From: Vibrio sp. ES.051
GTDB taxonomy: Bacteria; Pseudomonadota; Gammaproteobacteria; Enterobacterales; Vibrionaceae
Direction: 5' to 3'
Assembly (NCBI RefSeq): GCF_002563795.1
Contig: NZ_PDJL01000004.1
Coordinates: forward strand, 1,364,001-1,428,000
DNA length: 64,000 nucleotides
Within the stretch, counting starts at the first letter, position 1. Every line of letters begins with the position of its first letter. Position numbers and translations under genes: made by a program. The notes under the pieces are model-generated. The model was given only the letters and a program-made list of their open reading frames with translations. It ran no database searches and was not told the DNA's origin. Shown here piece by piece: positions 18,421-27,161 of this stretch.

Positions 18421-19040
18421 ATAAGTAGCTTAACGCCTAACGCGACTAAAACAGCACCGGTCGTCCCTTCCATCCATTTCATAAATCTGGCGTTTTTTAG
18501 TAAGTTTTTCGCTGAGTTTAATGCTCCCGCTAGGCTACATTGCCAGACCATCGCAATGATAAAATGAACAGACGCCATCATCATTGATTGCAGCAAAGGC
18601 GACCCTTCTGGGTTTACAAACTGCGGTAGGAAAGCCAAGTAAAATACCGCGGTTTTAGGGTTCAATACATTCGATAGAAACCCCTCTCTGAACGAACGTT
18701 TACCATTAAAAACCTCATGGATTTGATCTGTCACTGATATACCTTTATTCGGTGACATCAGTGTCTTTAAGCTGCTTAAGCCTAACCAGATAAGATACGC
18801 TGCACCAATCATTTTGACGATTTGGAACAATTCGGCCGATTGAGCGAGGAGCGCTGCAATCCCTACCGCTGAAAAGAACGCATGCACAAACAAACCAAAG
18901 CAAATACCTAAACTGGTCGTACAGCCATCTTTTAAGCCAGCTCGACTGGTATTACGAATAACTAAAGCCGTATCTAAGCCTGGGGTCAGCGTTAAAATTG
19001 TGATGGCAATTAGAAATGCCTCAAAATTTAAAATATCCAT
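18402..19040 (-). CDS. LysE/RhtB-family amino acid exporter
   Basis: 212 residues, about six membrane helices. The N-terminal signature TPGLDTALVIRNTSRAG and the central NPKTAVFYLAFLPQFV are typical of the RhtB branch, which exports homoserine, threonine or related amino acids. It is convergent with the glycine symporter, so the two could balance amino-acid uptake and overflow, but nothing shows common control. Substrate not assignable from sequence. Confidence 0.9.
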   Translation of the reverse strand: MDILNFEAFLIAITILTLTPGLDTALVIRNTSRAGLKDGCTTSLGICFGLFVHAFFSAVGIAALLAQSAELFQIVKMIGAAYLIWLGLSSLKTLMSPNKGISVTDQIHEVFNGKRSFREGFLSNVLNPKTAVFYLAFLPQFVNPEGSPLLQSMMMASVHFIIAMVWQCSLAGALNSAKNLLKNARFMKWMEGTTGAVLVALGVKLLIEKPEV

Positions 19041-19274
19041 ATTATTGTGATCATTGATTGGTAATCGGATACCAATACCGTCAATCTAAGTTATTCGCAA
19101 GCTTCTTTTTTATGAGATCTATACAACTGGATGAATCTGTGGAGAATGATACATCATTATTTGTTAATAATTAGTAAATTAGATAACGCAACCTAAAAGA
19201 AACTTGAGTGCCCCCTTAATAGTATTTAGTGGCCGGTTAGAGGGGTTAGGAAAACAAGAAATAAGAGTAGTCAC

Positions 19275-20747
19275 ATGAATGCATTTACAAAACTCGTCGA
19301 ACATTCAAAAAAAGTCGCCAATTTTGACCATCTGTCTGCCATTATTGGCTGGGATCAAGCTGCCGTTATGCCTTCGGGAGGTGCGCAAGCCCGCTCCAAT
19401 GCAATGGCTGAACTCGACGTACATATCCACTCTCTCATGACTCAACCACACCTTAGTGATCTCTTCGACCAAGCAGAAGAAGAAACATTATCAGCCAACG
19501 AAACAGCCGTTCTGCGTGAAATGAAACGTGGATGGCAACAAGCAAATCTATTACCTGAATCGTTAGTGCAAGCTCAGTCTCTCGCAGGATCAAAGTGCGA
19601 GCATGCATGGCGTACACAACGTAAAAAAAATGACTGGCTAGGGTTTGAAAAAAATTGGGCCGAAGTCGTCAAACTTTCGCAAGAAGAGGCTCAAATTCGG
19701 TCAGAAGCCAATGGCACAACGCCCTACGACGCTATGCTAGACATTTATGAACCAGGAACGGATTCGGCTTCATTAGATCAGCTTTTTTCTGACGTAAAAA
19801 CATGGCTTCCATCACTGATTGATGAGGCGATTGAAAAACAGAGATCAAATCATACCTTGCTTCCTAATGGTCATTATCCGGCTGAAAAACAGAAAAAACT
19901 TGGCTTAGAAGTCATGAACTTACTCCAATTTGATTTTGAGCATGGTCGACTTGATGAGAGTGTCCACCCATTTTGTGGCGGAGTACCGACAGACGTACGC
20001 ATCACGACTCGTTATGATGAAAGTGAATTTGTACAATCATTAATGGGTATCGTTCACGAAACGGGTCATGCTCGCTATGAGCAAGGATTACCAAAAGATT
20101 TCGCGGGAACGCCTGCAGGTAAGGCTCGCTCAATGGGTATTCATGAATCGCAGTCTTTATTCTTTGAAATGCAAATTGGTCGAAACCGCGCGTTTATTGA
20201 ACATCTTGCTAAGCTTACATCGAGCCATTTTGTAGGCAACGAGTTTTCACAAGCAAACCTAACTAATATCTATACACATGTAGAAAGAGGCTTTATCCGT
20301 GTAGACGCTGATGAGTTGACCTACCCTGCACACGTTATTCTTCGCTATGAAATAGAACGCGACCTAATGAATGGAGTGATCAAGCATACCGACGTGCCTG
20401 AGCTGTGGAACGAAAAGATGAAAGCCTACTTAGGCCTAGCAACAGAAAGTAATTTCAGAGACGGTTGTATGCAGGATATTCACTGGACGGACGGAGCATT
20501 TGGTTACTTCCCGAGCTACACCCTCGGTGCGATGTACGCGGCTCAGTTTATGGCGGCTATGGGTAAAACGGTTAATGTTGACGCAGCTATTTGCAGTGGA
20601 GATTTAAGTCCGATCTTTACTTGGCTTTCAGAGAAAATTTGGAGCAAAGGAAGTTTGCTAACAACGGATGAACTGGTGAAGCAAGCGACGGCGGAGACGC
20701 TCAATGCGCAACACTTCCAAGCCCACTTAAGAAGTCGTTACCTATAA
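19275..20747 (+). CDS. M32 family metallocarboxypeptidase
   Basis: 490 residues, the normal size for thermostable-carboxypeptidase-1-type enzymes. The zinc motif HETGH is at 261-265, and ESQSLFFE about 30 residues later supplies the third ligand Glu. Also typical are DVRITTRYDE just before the motif and TYPAHVILRYEIE after it. It removes C-terminal residues from peptides in the cytosol; no signal peptide. Monocistronic, with a terminator downstream shared with the convergent acyltransferase gene. Confidence 0.94.
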   Translation: MNAFTKLVEHSKKVANFDHLSAIIGWDQAAVMPSGGAQARSNAMAELDVHIHSLMTQPHLSDLFDQAEEETLSANETAVLREMKRGWQQANLLPESLVQAQSLAGSKCEHAWRTQRKKNDWLGFEKNWAEVVKLSQEEAQIRSEANGTTPYDAMLDIYEPGTDSASLDQLFSDVKTWLPSLIDEAIEKQRSNHTLLPNGHYPAEKQKKLGLEVMNLLQFDFEHGRLDESVHPFCGGVPTDVRITTRYDESEFVQSLMGIVHETGHARYEQGLPKDFAGTPAGKARSMGIHESQSLFFEMQIGRNRAFIEHLAKLTSSHFVGNEFSQANLTNIYTHVERGFIRVDADELTYPAHVILRYEIERDLMNGVIKHTDVPELWNEKMKAYLGLATESNFRDGCMQDIHWTDGAFGYFPSYTLGAMYAAQFMAAMGKTVNVDAAICSGDLSPIFTWLSEKIWSKGSLLTTDELVKQATAETLNAQHFQAHLRSRYL

Positions 20748-20850
20748 ATTCGGAAACAATTGAAAGCAGGTTCTCTATCAATCGAACACTTTTTTATCGT
20801 GATAGAAAACAGCGAGAACTGGATGTAACTATTTGATTAAATAGGAATAA

Positions 20851-20884
20851 AAAGCCCAAGGCATCTCCTCCTTGGGCTTTTCTG
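20851..20884. terminator. Bidirectional terminator between convergent genes
   Basis: Perfect 11-bp stem AAAGCCCAAGG/CCTTGGGCTTT (20851-20861 with 20870-20880), with A's before and T's after, serving both the carboxypeptidase and the LpxL-type gene. Confidence 0.92.
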
Positions 20885-20894
20885 TATTTATTAT

Positions 20895-21872
20895 TTATTG
20901 CGCCAGTGCGGGGAGCAATTTGGGTTTATACAGGCAGTTTTCACCGTCCGGTCTCGTTTTAAAACGGCGATGTAGCCACATATATTGGCTCGGGCTAGCC
21001 ATAATCGACGATTCCACTATTTTGTTGACAAAAATCGCAGCGCCCTTAAGGTCATTTTTTGGAAAACCGTCAACGGGCGCACTAATGGTCAATGTATAAT
21101 GCCCATTCTCGCCTCTTACCATAGTAAAAGGTACAATCGCGCAATCCGTTGCATCAACTAGTATACTGGTGCCTGTTGTTGTACAAGCATTCTTAACAGC
21201 AAACAGAGGAGCAAACGTTGAACGTCTAGCGCCATAATCATGATCGGGTGCGTACCAAACACGCCCGCCTGATTTCAGTGTCTTCAGCATGGCTTTAACG
21301 TTTTTACGATCGATCAGAGTACGGTTAGAACGTGAACGCCCTTTGTATTGAAAGTAATCGAAACACGGATTGTTGTTGGCGCGATAAACCCCCGTCCCTG
21401 ACTTTTTAATGCCAAACGCACGAGCACCTAGCTCTAAATTCATAGAATGGACAGCAAGCATTAACACGCCTCTACCCGACTTCTCTAACGCTTCTAAGTG
21501 TTCCATCCCTTCAATCGTAACGTGTTTATTGACTCTTTTGTCGGGCCAAAACCATGCCATTGCTGTTTCAAACAACGCGATGCCGGTGTTGTCGATGTTG
21601 TCTCTTAAAATCGCCTCGCGTTGGCTTTCTTTCATGGTTGGAAAACAGAGCTCAAGGTTACGCCTGATCGTAACTTGACGCTTTTTCATGATACGCATGG
21701 CTAAACGACCGATACCACGACCCAATGCTAATTGAATTTTGAAAGGAAGGAGACTGAGTAGGTACATCATTCCAATGATGGATAAGGTTCCCCAATAACG
21801 AGGCAATAGAAATTCAGCCTTAAATTTAGGCATTTTGTATTTATTCATGTGAGTATCGTCAGATGTGCCCAT
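20895..21872 (-). CDS. lpxL: Lipid A biosynthesis late acyltransferase, LpxL-type
   Basis: 325 residues from ATG 21872; the ATG at 21848 is an equally good start, since neither has a clear ribosome binding site. A membrane anchor (about 28-50) precedes the HtrB/MsbB acyltransferase domain. The catalytic H-x4-E is His142/Glu147 in AVHSMNLELGARAFG, which fits LpxL more than LpxM. It adds a secondary acyl chain to Kdo2-lipid A at the inner membrane. Vibrio genomes carry several late acyltransferases, so the exact chain and position are not certain. Confidence 0.88.
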   Translation of the reverse strand: MGTSDDTHMNKYKMPKFKAEFLLPRYWGTLSIIGMMYLLSLLPFKIQLALGRGIGRLAMRIMKKRQVTIRRNLELCFPTMKESQREAILRDNIDNTGIALFETAMAWFWPDKRVNKHVTIEGMEHLEALEKSGRGVLMLAVHSMNLELGARAFGIKKSGTGVYRANNNPCFDYFQYKGRSRSNRTLIDRKNVKAMLKTLKSGGRVWYAPDHDYGARRSTFAPLFAVKNACTTTGTSILVDATDCAIVPFTMVRGENGHYTLTISAPVDGFPKNDLKGAAIFVNKIVESSIMASPSQYMWLHRRFKTRPDGENCLYKPKLLPALAQ

Positions 21873-22357
21873 CTATTATAAGTAATTAAAAAGTAATGAT
21901 AATTGGTTAAGCTTTCTATCATTGATAGCGCTTACTGCATAAATTAAAGCGCGCGGGTTTGATAGTTCTTCGACACACTACACAATAAGAACCTTGCAGG
22001 AATATGTAGAAAATGTAAAAGCGGCAAAAAATGAACGGCCACGGTAACATCGATTGGAGCAATTGATCTACTCTCTTTGTGAAAGTTGGGATAGATATAA
22101 CCGAGTGCTTTCCAGATCTTGAATTTAGTATCAGCCTCGCTAAATTTTTATCCCCAAAGAGCCGCCATCACAAAAATAATCAGAAAAAAAACCGCAATGA
22201 ATTTAAGTAAATAAGACAGTTTCAAGTTAATCTAGGCCTTAACCTTGGGATAAGGTCAAGATTCGGAGTGCAATCGCTTATTACAGGCAGAACAATGCGA
22301 ACACAGCGTATGATATATATCCAGTAGGAAAGAAGTCCTCTATTTACTTAAACACCG
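21873..22357. other. Intergenic region between lpxL-type and SMR genes
   Basis: About 485 bases. The only coding signal is a 25-codon hydrophobic frame at 22148-22225 (listed separately). The part near 21873-21990 must hold the promoter of the leftward acyltransferase gene; no clear hexamers. Confidence 0.35.
22148..22225 (-). CDS. Possible 25-residue single-helix membrane protein
   Basis: A frame from TTG at 22225 to TAA at 22148 encodes 25 residues: a short Lys-containing start (LKLSYLLKF), a run of hydrophobic residues (IAVFFLIIFVMAA) and the end LWG. That is the profile of a real small membrane protein. Against it: a TTG start and only a distant AGG as ribosome binding site. Confidence 0.3.
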   Translation of the reverse strand: MKLSYLLKFIAVFFLIIFVMAALWG

Positions 22358-22714
22358 CTATCCGTGTCCAACTGTTTTTGATAACAGGTTCACTATCGTT
22401 ACTCCCATGATAATAAACCCAATTCCAACCAACGCTGGTAAATCAAGCCGCTGCCCATAAACAAAGTAACCAACGGTCGCGATAAGCACAATCCCAGCCC
22501 CACTCCATATCGCATATACGACACCGACAGGCATCGTTTTCATCGTTACAGATAATAAAAAGAAAGCAATGCTGTAGCCAACCAATACAATCGTACTTGG
22601 CATTATTTTTGTAAATTGCTCTGTTTTGGGAATATAGGAAGTAGCAATAACTTCACACACAATTGCTATCGATAACGCCATCATCGGCGGCATAGAGACA
22701 AGCATTTTGAACAT
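22358..22714 (-). CDS. Small multidrug resistance (SMR/EmrE-like) transporter
   Basis: 118 residues with four helices. The essential Glu of the first helix is in SIAIVCEVIATS, and the conserved GVVYAIWSGAGIVLIA is in helix 3. Works as a dimer exporting cationic drugs, quaternary amines or polyamines by proton exchange. An in-frame Met lies 10 residues in, so the true start could be slightly later. Monocistronic. Confidence 0.92.
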   Translation of the reverse strand: MFKMLVSMPPMMALSIAIVCEVIATSYIPKTEQFTKIMPSTIVLVGYSIAFFLLSVTMKTMPVGVVYAIWSGAGIVLIATVGYFVYGQRLDLPALVGIGFIIMGVTIVNLLSKTVGHG

Positions 22715-22816
22715 AAGGCATCAACGCTCAACGGAAATGGTAACCGACAATATGTCAGGATATTAAGCCGCGCATTATACCCAACTCATCTCATGATGCT
22801 ACACCGATATTAGTGA

Positions 22817-23203
22817 CTAAGCGCCATCGCCTTCTCCTAGTCCTCGACGAGATGGAGCGTGACCCACTTTCTGGTATTGTTGAGAAATAGCAAAATAGAT
22901 GTGCATATCAATCGGCTCTGGTGTATTGAGCAACATCTTACCCACTTCACGTTGAAAGTGACCATAGTTACCTAACTCATCCGTCAACCCTAGCTGCACG
23001 TAAAATGCTTCATTGGCGAACATTCCATACGCATACTGATAATGACTCAGATCCTTACTCTTATCATAACCAAGCTCCTTAAGGGCTTGATCAATCTCTT
23101 TCGGCGCATAAGTGTCTTTATCGCCAAACGAGCGCAGTAGCACATTAGGAACCTCTTGAGCGATGCTCTGAATTTTTGTTTTTCTCTTAAAAATACCGAA
23201 CAT
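22817..23203 (-). CDS. DUF6559-like hypothetical protein
   Basis: 128 residues from the ATG at 23203, which has GGAGGAC 4 bases upstream; a 51-base longer frame lacks such a site. Begins MFGIFKRK, a short basic amphipathic start, and then a compact soluble domain with several Tyr and a Gly-rich tail. I recall similar Vibrio proteins filed as a domain of unknown function, at low certainty. No catalytic motif seen. Confidence 0.65.
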   Translation of the reverse strand: MFGIFKRKTKIQSIAQEVPNVLLRSFGDKDTYAPKEIDQALKELGYDKSKDLSHYQYAYGMFANEAFYVQLGLTDELGNYGHFQREVGKMLLNTPEPIDMHIYFAISQQYQKVGHAPSRRGLGEGDGA

Positions 23204-23502
23204 AATGTCCTCCACTGACGATGTTGACTGATATTTATATGTGCGCACACTCATGCGCTGACTATTTCTTATTATGGTTCATGAATGAGGGACTAGGTTG
23301 CTATTTAAGTCACGTTTGTATACTAACTTGATCTCATAACCACCATCAAATAGTACTCACGGCTTTTCAAACAAATCTGACCAGAAACTCTGCTCTAATC
23401 ACAATCATATGACCACGCATGGACGGTGAAGCCTAATAGCATCAAGACCCGATTTAAAAGTCATATTTCGTGTCGACATCTAAACTTAATTAAGTTAGTT
23501 TT

Positions 23503-23518
23503 AGAAGTATAGACGTCT
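23503..23518. promoter_or_regulatory. MetJ operator (Met boxes) ahead of metA
   Basis: A perfect Met box AGACGTCT at 23511-23518, directly preceded by the 8-mer AGAAGTAT (6 of 8 matches). Tandem 8-base boxes are what MetJ-SAM binds. It lies 38 bases before the metA start, so methionine repression is expected. The rest of the 23204-23502 stretch shows no gene. Confidence 0.75.
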
Positions 23519-23555
23519 ACAATAACTTCACTTAGGGACTTAGGGAGAGAAAGTC

Positions 23556-24497
23556 GTGCCAATTAGAATTCCAGACCAATTACCAGCTACTGATGTACTA
23601 AGGACAGAAAACATCTTCGTCATGAGTGAGACGCGTGCCGCGAGTCAGGAAATACGACCTTTGCGAGTCCTGATCTTGAATTTGATGCCAAAAAAAATAG
23701 AAACTGAAACTCAGTTTCTACGCCTACTCTCAAACAGCCCACTGCAAGTAAACGTCGAACTGCTTCGCATTGACAACCGTCCAAGTAAAAACACGCCAAC
23801 CGAACACTTGGATACTTTTTATCGACAATTTGAAATGGTAAAGGGTAAAAACTTCGACGGTATGATCATCACCGGAGCACCGCTTGGATTAGTTCAGTTT
23901 GAAGACGTTATCTATTGGGACCACCTTAAAACGATTATGGAGTGGGCAAAGGATCATGTAACGTCCACTCTGTATGTGTGCTGGGCAGCTCAAGCAGGCT
24001 TAAAATTACTTTACGATCTTCCAAAAAAAACACGTAAAGAGAAATTGTCTGGCGTCTATCATCACCAAATTCACAATCAATTCCATCCTATTTTGCGTGG
24101 TTTTGACGACTCTTTCTTAGCGCCTCACTCACGTTATGCTGACTTTTCACCGCACTTTTTAGAAGAGCATACCGATCTGGATATTCTCGCGACGTCAGAT
24201 GTCGCGGGTGTTTATTTAGCGACAACAAAAGACAAGCGAAATGTGTTTGTTACCGGCCATCCCGAGTACGACTCTCTCACATTGCACAACGAATATGTTC
24301 GCGATTTGAGTGAAGGCATGGAACCCGCTATTCCGGTCAATTATTATCAGAATAACAATCCAGATAACCCTCCGATTGCGAGTTGGAGAAGTCACGGACA
24401 TTTATTGTTCTTAAATTGGCTTAACTACTGCGTTTACCAACAAACCCCTTACGACCTTGACCACTTTAGTGAGGAGGCTTTCACTAAAGACGATTAG
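23556..24497 (+). CDS. metA: Homoserine O-succinyltransferase MetA
   Basis: 313 residues from GTG at 23556 with GGGAGAG upstream. First committed step of methionine synthesis: succinyl (or acetyl) transfer to homoserine. The catalytic Cys is in YVCWAAQAG, and the His/Glu of the triad in VTGHPEYDS, as in E. coli MetA. Start [10 protein letters not shown] is characteristic. Monocistronic, controlled by the Met boxes, with a terminator at 24520. Confidence 0.96.
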   Translation: MPIRIPDQLPATDVLRTENIFVMSETRAASQEIRPLRVLILNLMPKKIETETQFLRLLSNSPLQVNVELLRIDNRPSKNTPTEHLDTFYRQFEMVKGKNFDGMIITGAPLGLVQFEDVIYWDHLKTIMEWAKDHVTSTLYVCWAAQAGLKLLYDLPKKTRKEKLSGVYHHQIHNQFHPILRGFDDSFLAPHSRYADFSPHFLEEHTDLDILATSDVAGVYLATTKDKRNVFVTGHPEYDSLTLHNEYVRDLSEGMEPAIPVNYYQNNNPDNPPIASWRSHGHLLFLNWLNYCVYQQTPYDLDHFSEEAFTKDD

Positions 24498-24519
24498 AGC
24501 TTTACTAAGCATGTGAACT

Positions 24520-24544
24520 AAGCCGCCATATCGCGGCTTTTTTA
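24520..24544 (+). terminator. Terminator after metA
   Basis: Stem AAGCCGC/GCGGCTT (24520-24526 with 24533-24539), 6-base loop and a run of T's. Confidence 0.9.
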
Positions 24545-24644
24545 TACTAGTTTGCAAACCTGATCGCATAGTAATTTTTCCTCCATGGGCTTTTGCTGGG
24601 TAATTCATATTATGCTGTGAGATTCAGGGATGTAGGGACGAAGA

Positions 24645-25370
24645 ATGAAAACAATTAAGCTAAGTGCACTTATATTGATATCTCAAGTTGCACTCGTAGG
24701 CTGCGTCACTGTAAACAAAGATGGCGGTCTCATAGCAAAAGCGGATCCGGTGGAAATGGCAGAGTCACGTATCGCTCTTGGCCTTGGCTACTTAGAGGGT
24801 GGTAATATGGTTCGCGCTCATGACAATCTACAGCAAGCTTTAACTCACGCGCCACAGTACTATCGAGCTCAATTATCCATGGCTCATTACTACGAAACCG
24901 TTGGTGAAGATTCCAAAGCCGAAAAAATGTATAAACGCTCGTTACGCCAACACGCTAAAAACGGCAACGTACTAAATAATTATGGTACCTTCCTTTGCAA
25001 ACGAGGCGACTTCCAAAAAGCAGATCAAATGTTTAATCGTGCGATTAAACAACCCTACTACTATCTCATTCCTGCCAGCTACGAAAATGCCGCATTTTGC
25101 GCATTAAAATCGCAAAATAGAGATAAAGCACAATACTACTTCGCTCGCGCGATTGACCACGATCCCCACAGGCCCAGTTCTATTCTACAACTTGCTAAGC
25201 TAGAGATTGAGGAAGGGAACTACACTGACGCAAGAATAAGATTGCTGAGATTTAACCAAACGTATGGCATCAAGAAACCCTCTTTACAACTAATGATTCT
25301 ATTAGAGCGTGCGGCAGGAAATGAATCACTAGAGCAAAAATATCAGAAACAGTTAGAGCAGATGTCTTAA
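24645..25370 (+). CDS. PilF/PilW-like TPR lipoprotein
   Basis: 241 residues. A lipoprotein signal peptide ends in the lipobox LVGC with Cys20. The rest is TPR repeats of the PilF/PilW type, with the typical NNYGTFLCKRGDFQKADQMF. In that family the outer-membrane lipoprotein helps the PilQ secretin assemble for type IV pili. Here it is not between rlmN and rodZ as the canonical pilW is, so it is probably a paralogue with its own secretin or role. RBS GGGACGAAG. Confidence 0.82.
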   Translation: MKTIKLSALILISQVALVGCVTVNKDGGLIAKADPVEMAESRIALGLGYLEGGNMVRAHDNLQQALTHAPQYYRAQLSMAHYYETVGEDSKAEKMYKRSLRQHAKNGNVLNNYGTFLCKRGDFQKADQMFNRAIKQPYYYLIPASYENAAFCALKSQNRDKAQYYFARAIDHDPHRPSSILQLAKLEIEEGNYTDARIRLLRFNQTYGIKKPSLQLMILLERAAGNESLEQKYQKQLEQMS

Positions 25371-25448
25371 TTCTAGCCAACGAGAAAATCGATATCCAAA
25401 TAATCTAAGATGTTTGGGGTATATATTGGCAGCCTGTGGATCAAGTGG

Positions 25449-25769
25449 TTAATTTGGCTTGGATTTATTGTTACCTTCATTTTTCAATTGTTTCTCTCTA
25501 CGTCGTAACGCTCGGAAAAACTTTGATTCCTCGTGATGCCACCCGATAACACTGATAGGGAAACCAACGATCATCATGATAAAAAAATCCGCGGGTAGCT
25601 GCTCGAATATGTCATTAAATGAATGCAGCTCCCCAAAGATAAACAACCCTATAACTTTACCGAGCAATAATGTACAGAAAATCATAAAAAATGATTTCAT
25701 GATGTAATGCCACTTACCTTTCTTACGTTCTTCTCGCCAATAAACGTACTTGTGTTCGCGGTTGTACAT
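25449..25769 (-). CDS. Small membrane protein, unknown function
   Basis: 106 residues from ATG 25769, chosen for its GGGGGGAGAA ribosome binding site; the frame also opens 30 bases earlier. A basic, aromatic N-terminus (KYVYWREERKKGKW), two hydrophobic helices (about 24-44 and 58-78) and a strongly basic tail. No family recognised. Confidence 0.68.
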   Translation of the reverse strand: MYNREHKYVYWREERKKGKWHYIMKSFFMIFCTLLLGKVIGLFIFGELHSFNDIFEQLPADFFIMMIVGFPISVIGWHHEESKFFRALRRREKQLKNEGNNKSKPN

Positions 25770-26008
25770 TTCTCCCCCCTCTAAAAGTGACAATGTCACT
25801 CAGAATAAACATTACGGTTAAATGCTTTCGTCGCACGTTAATCATAGTGTGAATCAGAAGTGAGTGCTTGGACAAAGGTTGATATCACCTAATCGCGGTT
25901 AGGTAAGTATATCTCCAAATAACCTCAAAATACTGAGTTTACGAGAATGACAGGTTGTTCAGGCGGCAGATAGTTTTGAGAACGTCCTAATAGTGTAAAG
26001 GAACAGTG

Positions 26009-26443
26009 TTAATGCTTTCTAAACACCCAAATTGGACCAATCAACAGAAACTGAAAGTCTTCAAAAAAAGAAGGCTTTTTACCCTCAATTTTGTGACCAA
26101 TGAACTGCAATATCCATAACACGCCAAATAAAAGCATGGAAATATGTAACACCGGAAGCGCCAGTATTTCCAATGACCAGATCAGGCTAATGCACGCTAG
26201 CGTGTAACCTAGCATCATCATAAAAACGCTGAGAGAAAGACGATAATAGAAGGCCCACACGGGCACGACAGCTAACCAGACCCAATTAAGCTCGAAACCA
26301 AGAATGGGGATTTGAGGGATTGACCAGATGAGTCCGACGATAGAAAGATAAATACCCGGAACGGCAACAGTGTGGATTTTTTGATTAATTGGGTTTTGAT
26401 GGCTCTCACCATAGTCCTTTAGCCATTCAGATAGTGCTCGCAT
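26009..26443 (-). CDS. Mpo1/YGL010W-like (DUF962) membrane protein
   Basis: 144 residues with four hydrophobic segments. The family motifs are visible: HQNPINQKIHTVAVP at the N-terminus and QFIGHKIEGKKPSFFEDF near the C-terminus, whose His residues bind iron in yeast Mpo1. Mpo1 is a dioxygenase that removes one carbon from 2-hydroxy fatty acids; the bacterial role is not established. Monocistronic, RBS GGAAGC. Confidence 0.85.
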   Translation of the reverse strand: MRALSEWLKDYGESHQNPINQKIHTVAVPGIYLSIVGLIWSIPQIPILGFELNWVWLAVVPVWAFYYRLSLSVFMMMLGYTLACISLIWSLEILALPVLHISMLLFGVLWILQFIGHKIEGKKPSFFEDFQFLLIGPIWVFRKH

Positions 26444-26566
26444 ATTGCTTCCTTTTTTCGGCCTACTTCTTTTTATATAGCCCGAGGTTGAAAAAGGTGC
26501 GAATTTTTAGTCACTGCAATGTTTACACTTCTCTCTTTTCTGGTTTCACTTTGACTCTGACATGCA

Positions 26567-27049
26567 TCACTCGAATTGGGGCAATAACAGCTTTAACGCT
26601 TGGTTAATCTGCTCTTTCTCATCGCTTGCCAAGGCCTGAATCAGCGCCTGCTGAACTTCAACATGTTCTAGGATTAACTTATCGATTAGCATTAAACCTT
26701 TATCGGTCAACTCAACCGTAACACTGCGTCGATCTTCTTTGCTGTGTGTTCTCGTTATGAACCCTTTCTGTTCCAGCTTATCTAAGCGGTTCGTCATTGC
26801 TCCCGAGGTAAGCATCATCGACGCAATCAGTTCAGAGGGAGTAAGACAATATGGCGAGCCAGCTCGACGTAAGGTAGTCAAAACATCGAATTCACCCATT
26901 TTAAGATCATACTTCTTGTGCAACTCGGCAACGCGAGCTTCCATATGCTTGGCGATCCTCATTAGCCGCCCCATTATTGCCATCGGTTTTGTGTCGAGGT
27001 CTGGCTTTTCTTTAGCCCACTGCTCTACCACTTTATCAATAGCGTCCAT
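26567..27049 (-). CDS. MarR-family transcriptional regulator
   Basis: 160 residues. Winged helix-turn-helix at about 60-115 (LTPSELIASMMLTSGAMTNRLDKLEQKG), wing with HSKEDRRSVTVELTDKG, both hallmarks of MarR. Flanking helices make the dimer interface. Divergent from a DMT exporter gene, with repeated palindromic TAAAGATA elements in between, so it most likely represses itself and the exporter until a ligand binds. Confidence 0.92.
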   Translation of the reverse strand: MDAIDKVVEQWAKEKPDLDTKPMAIMGRLMRIAKHMEARVAELHKKYDLKMGEFDVLTTLRRAGSPYCLTPSELIASMMLTSGAMTNRLDKLEQKGFITRTHSKEDRRSVTVELTDKGLMLIDKLILEHVEVQQALIQALASDEKEQINQALKLLLPQFE

Positions 27050-27087
27050 TACTTCTCTCCAAGTATTGCTTAATATTTATTTTAACA

Positions 27088-27161
27088 TAAAGATACTTTA
27101 CAAAAAGCAACCTTGTCTATACCTTTATAGTCAATTACCTCAATGTAAAGATATTTAACAT
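27088..27161. promoter_or_regulatory. Probable MarR operators between divergent marR-like and DMT genes
   Basis: Two related AT-rich palindromes: TAAAG-ATA-CTTTA at 27088-27100 (perfect) and ATGTAAAG-ATA-TTTAACAT at 27143-27161 (imperfect, reaching the DMT start codon). Both contain TAAAGATA. The second would block translation start or elongation of the transporter gene when bound. Inferred from symmetry and position. Confidence 0.5.

Noticed and set aside
26739..27158. 139-codon plus-strand frame opposite the MarR-type gene
   Set aside because: Lies over the regulator gene and the divergent promoter; no family features.
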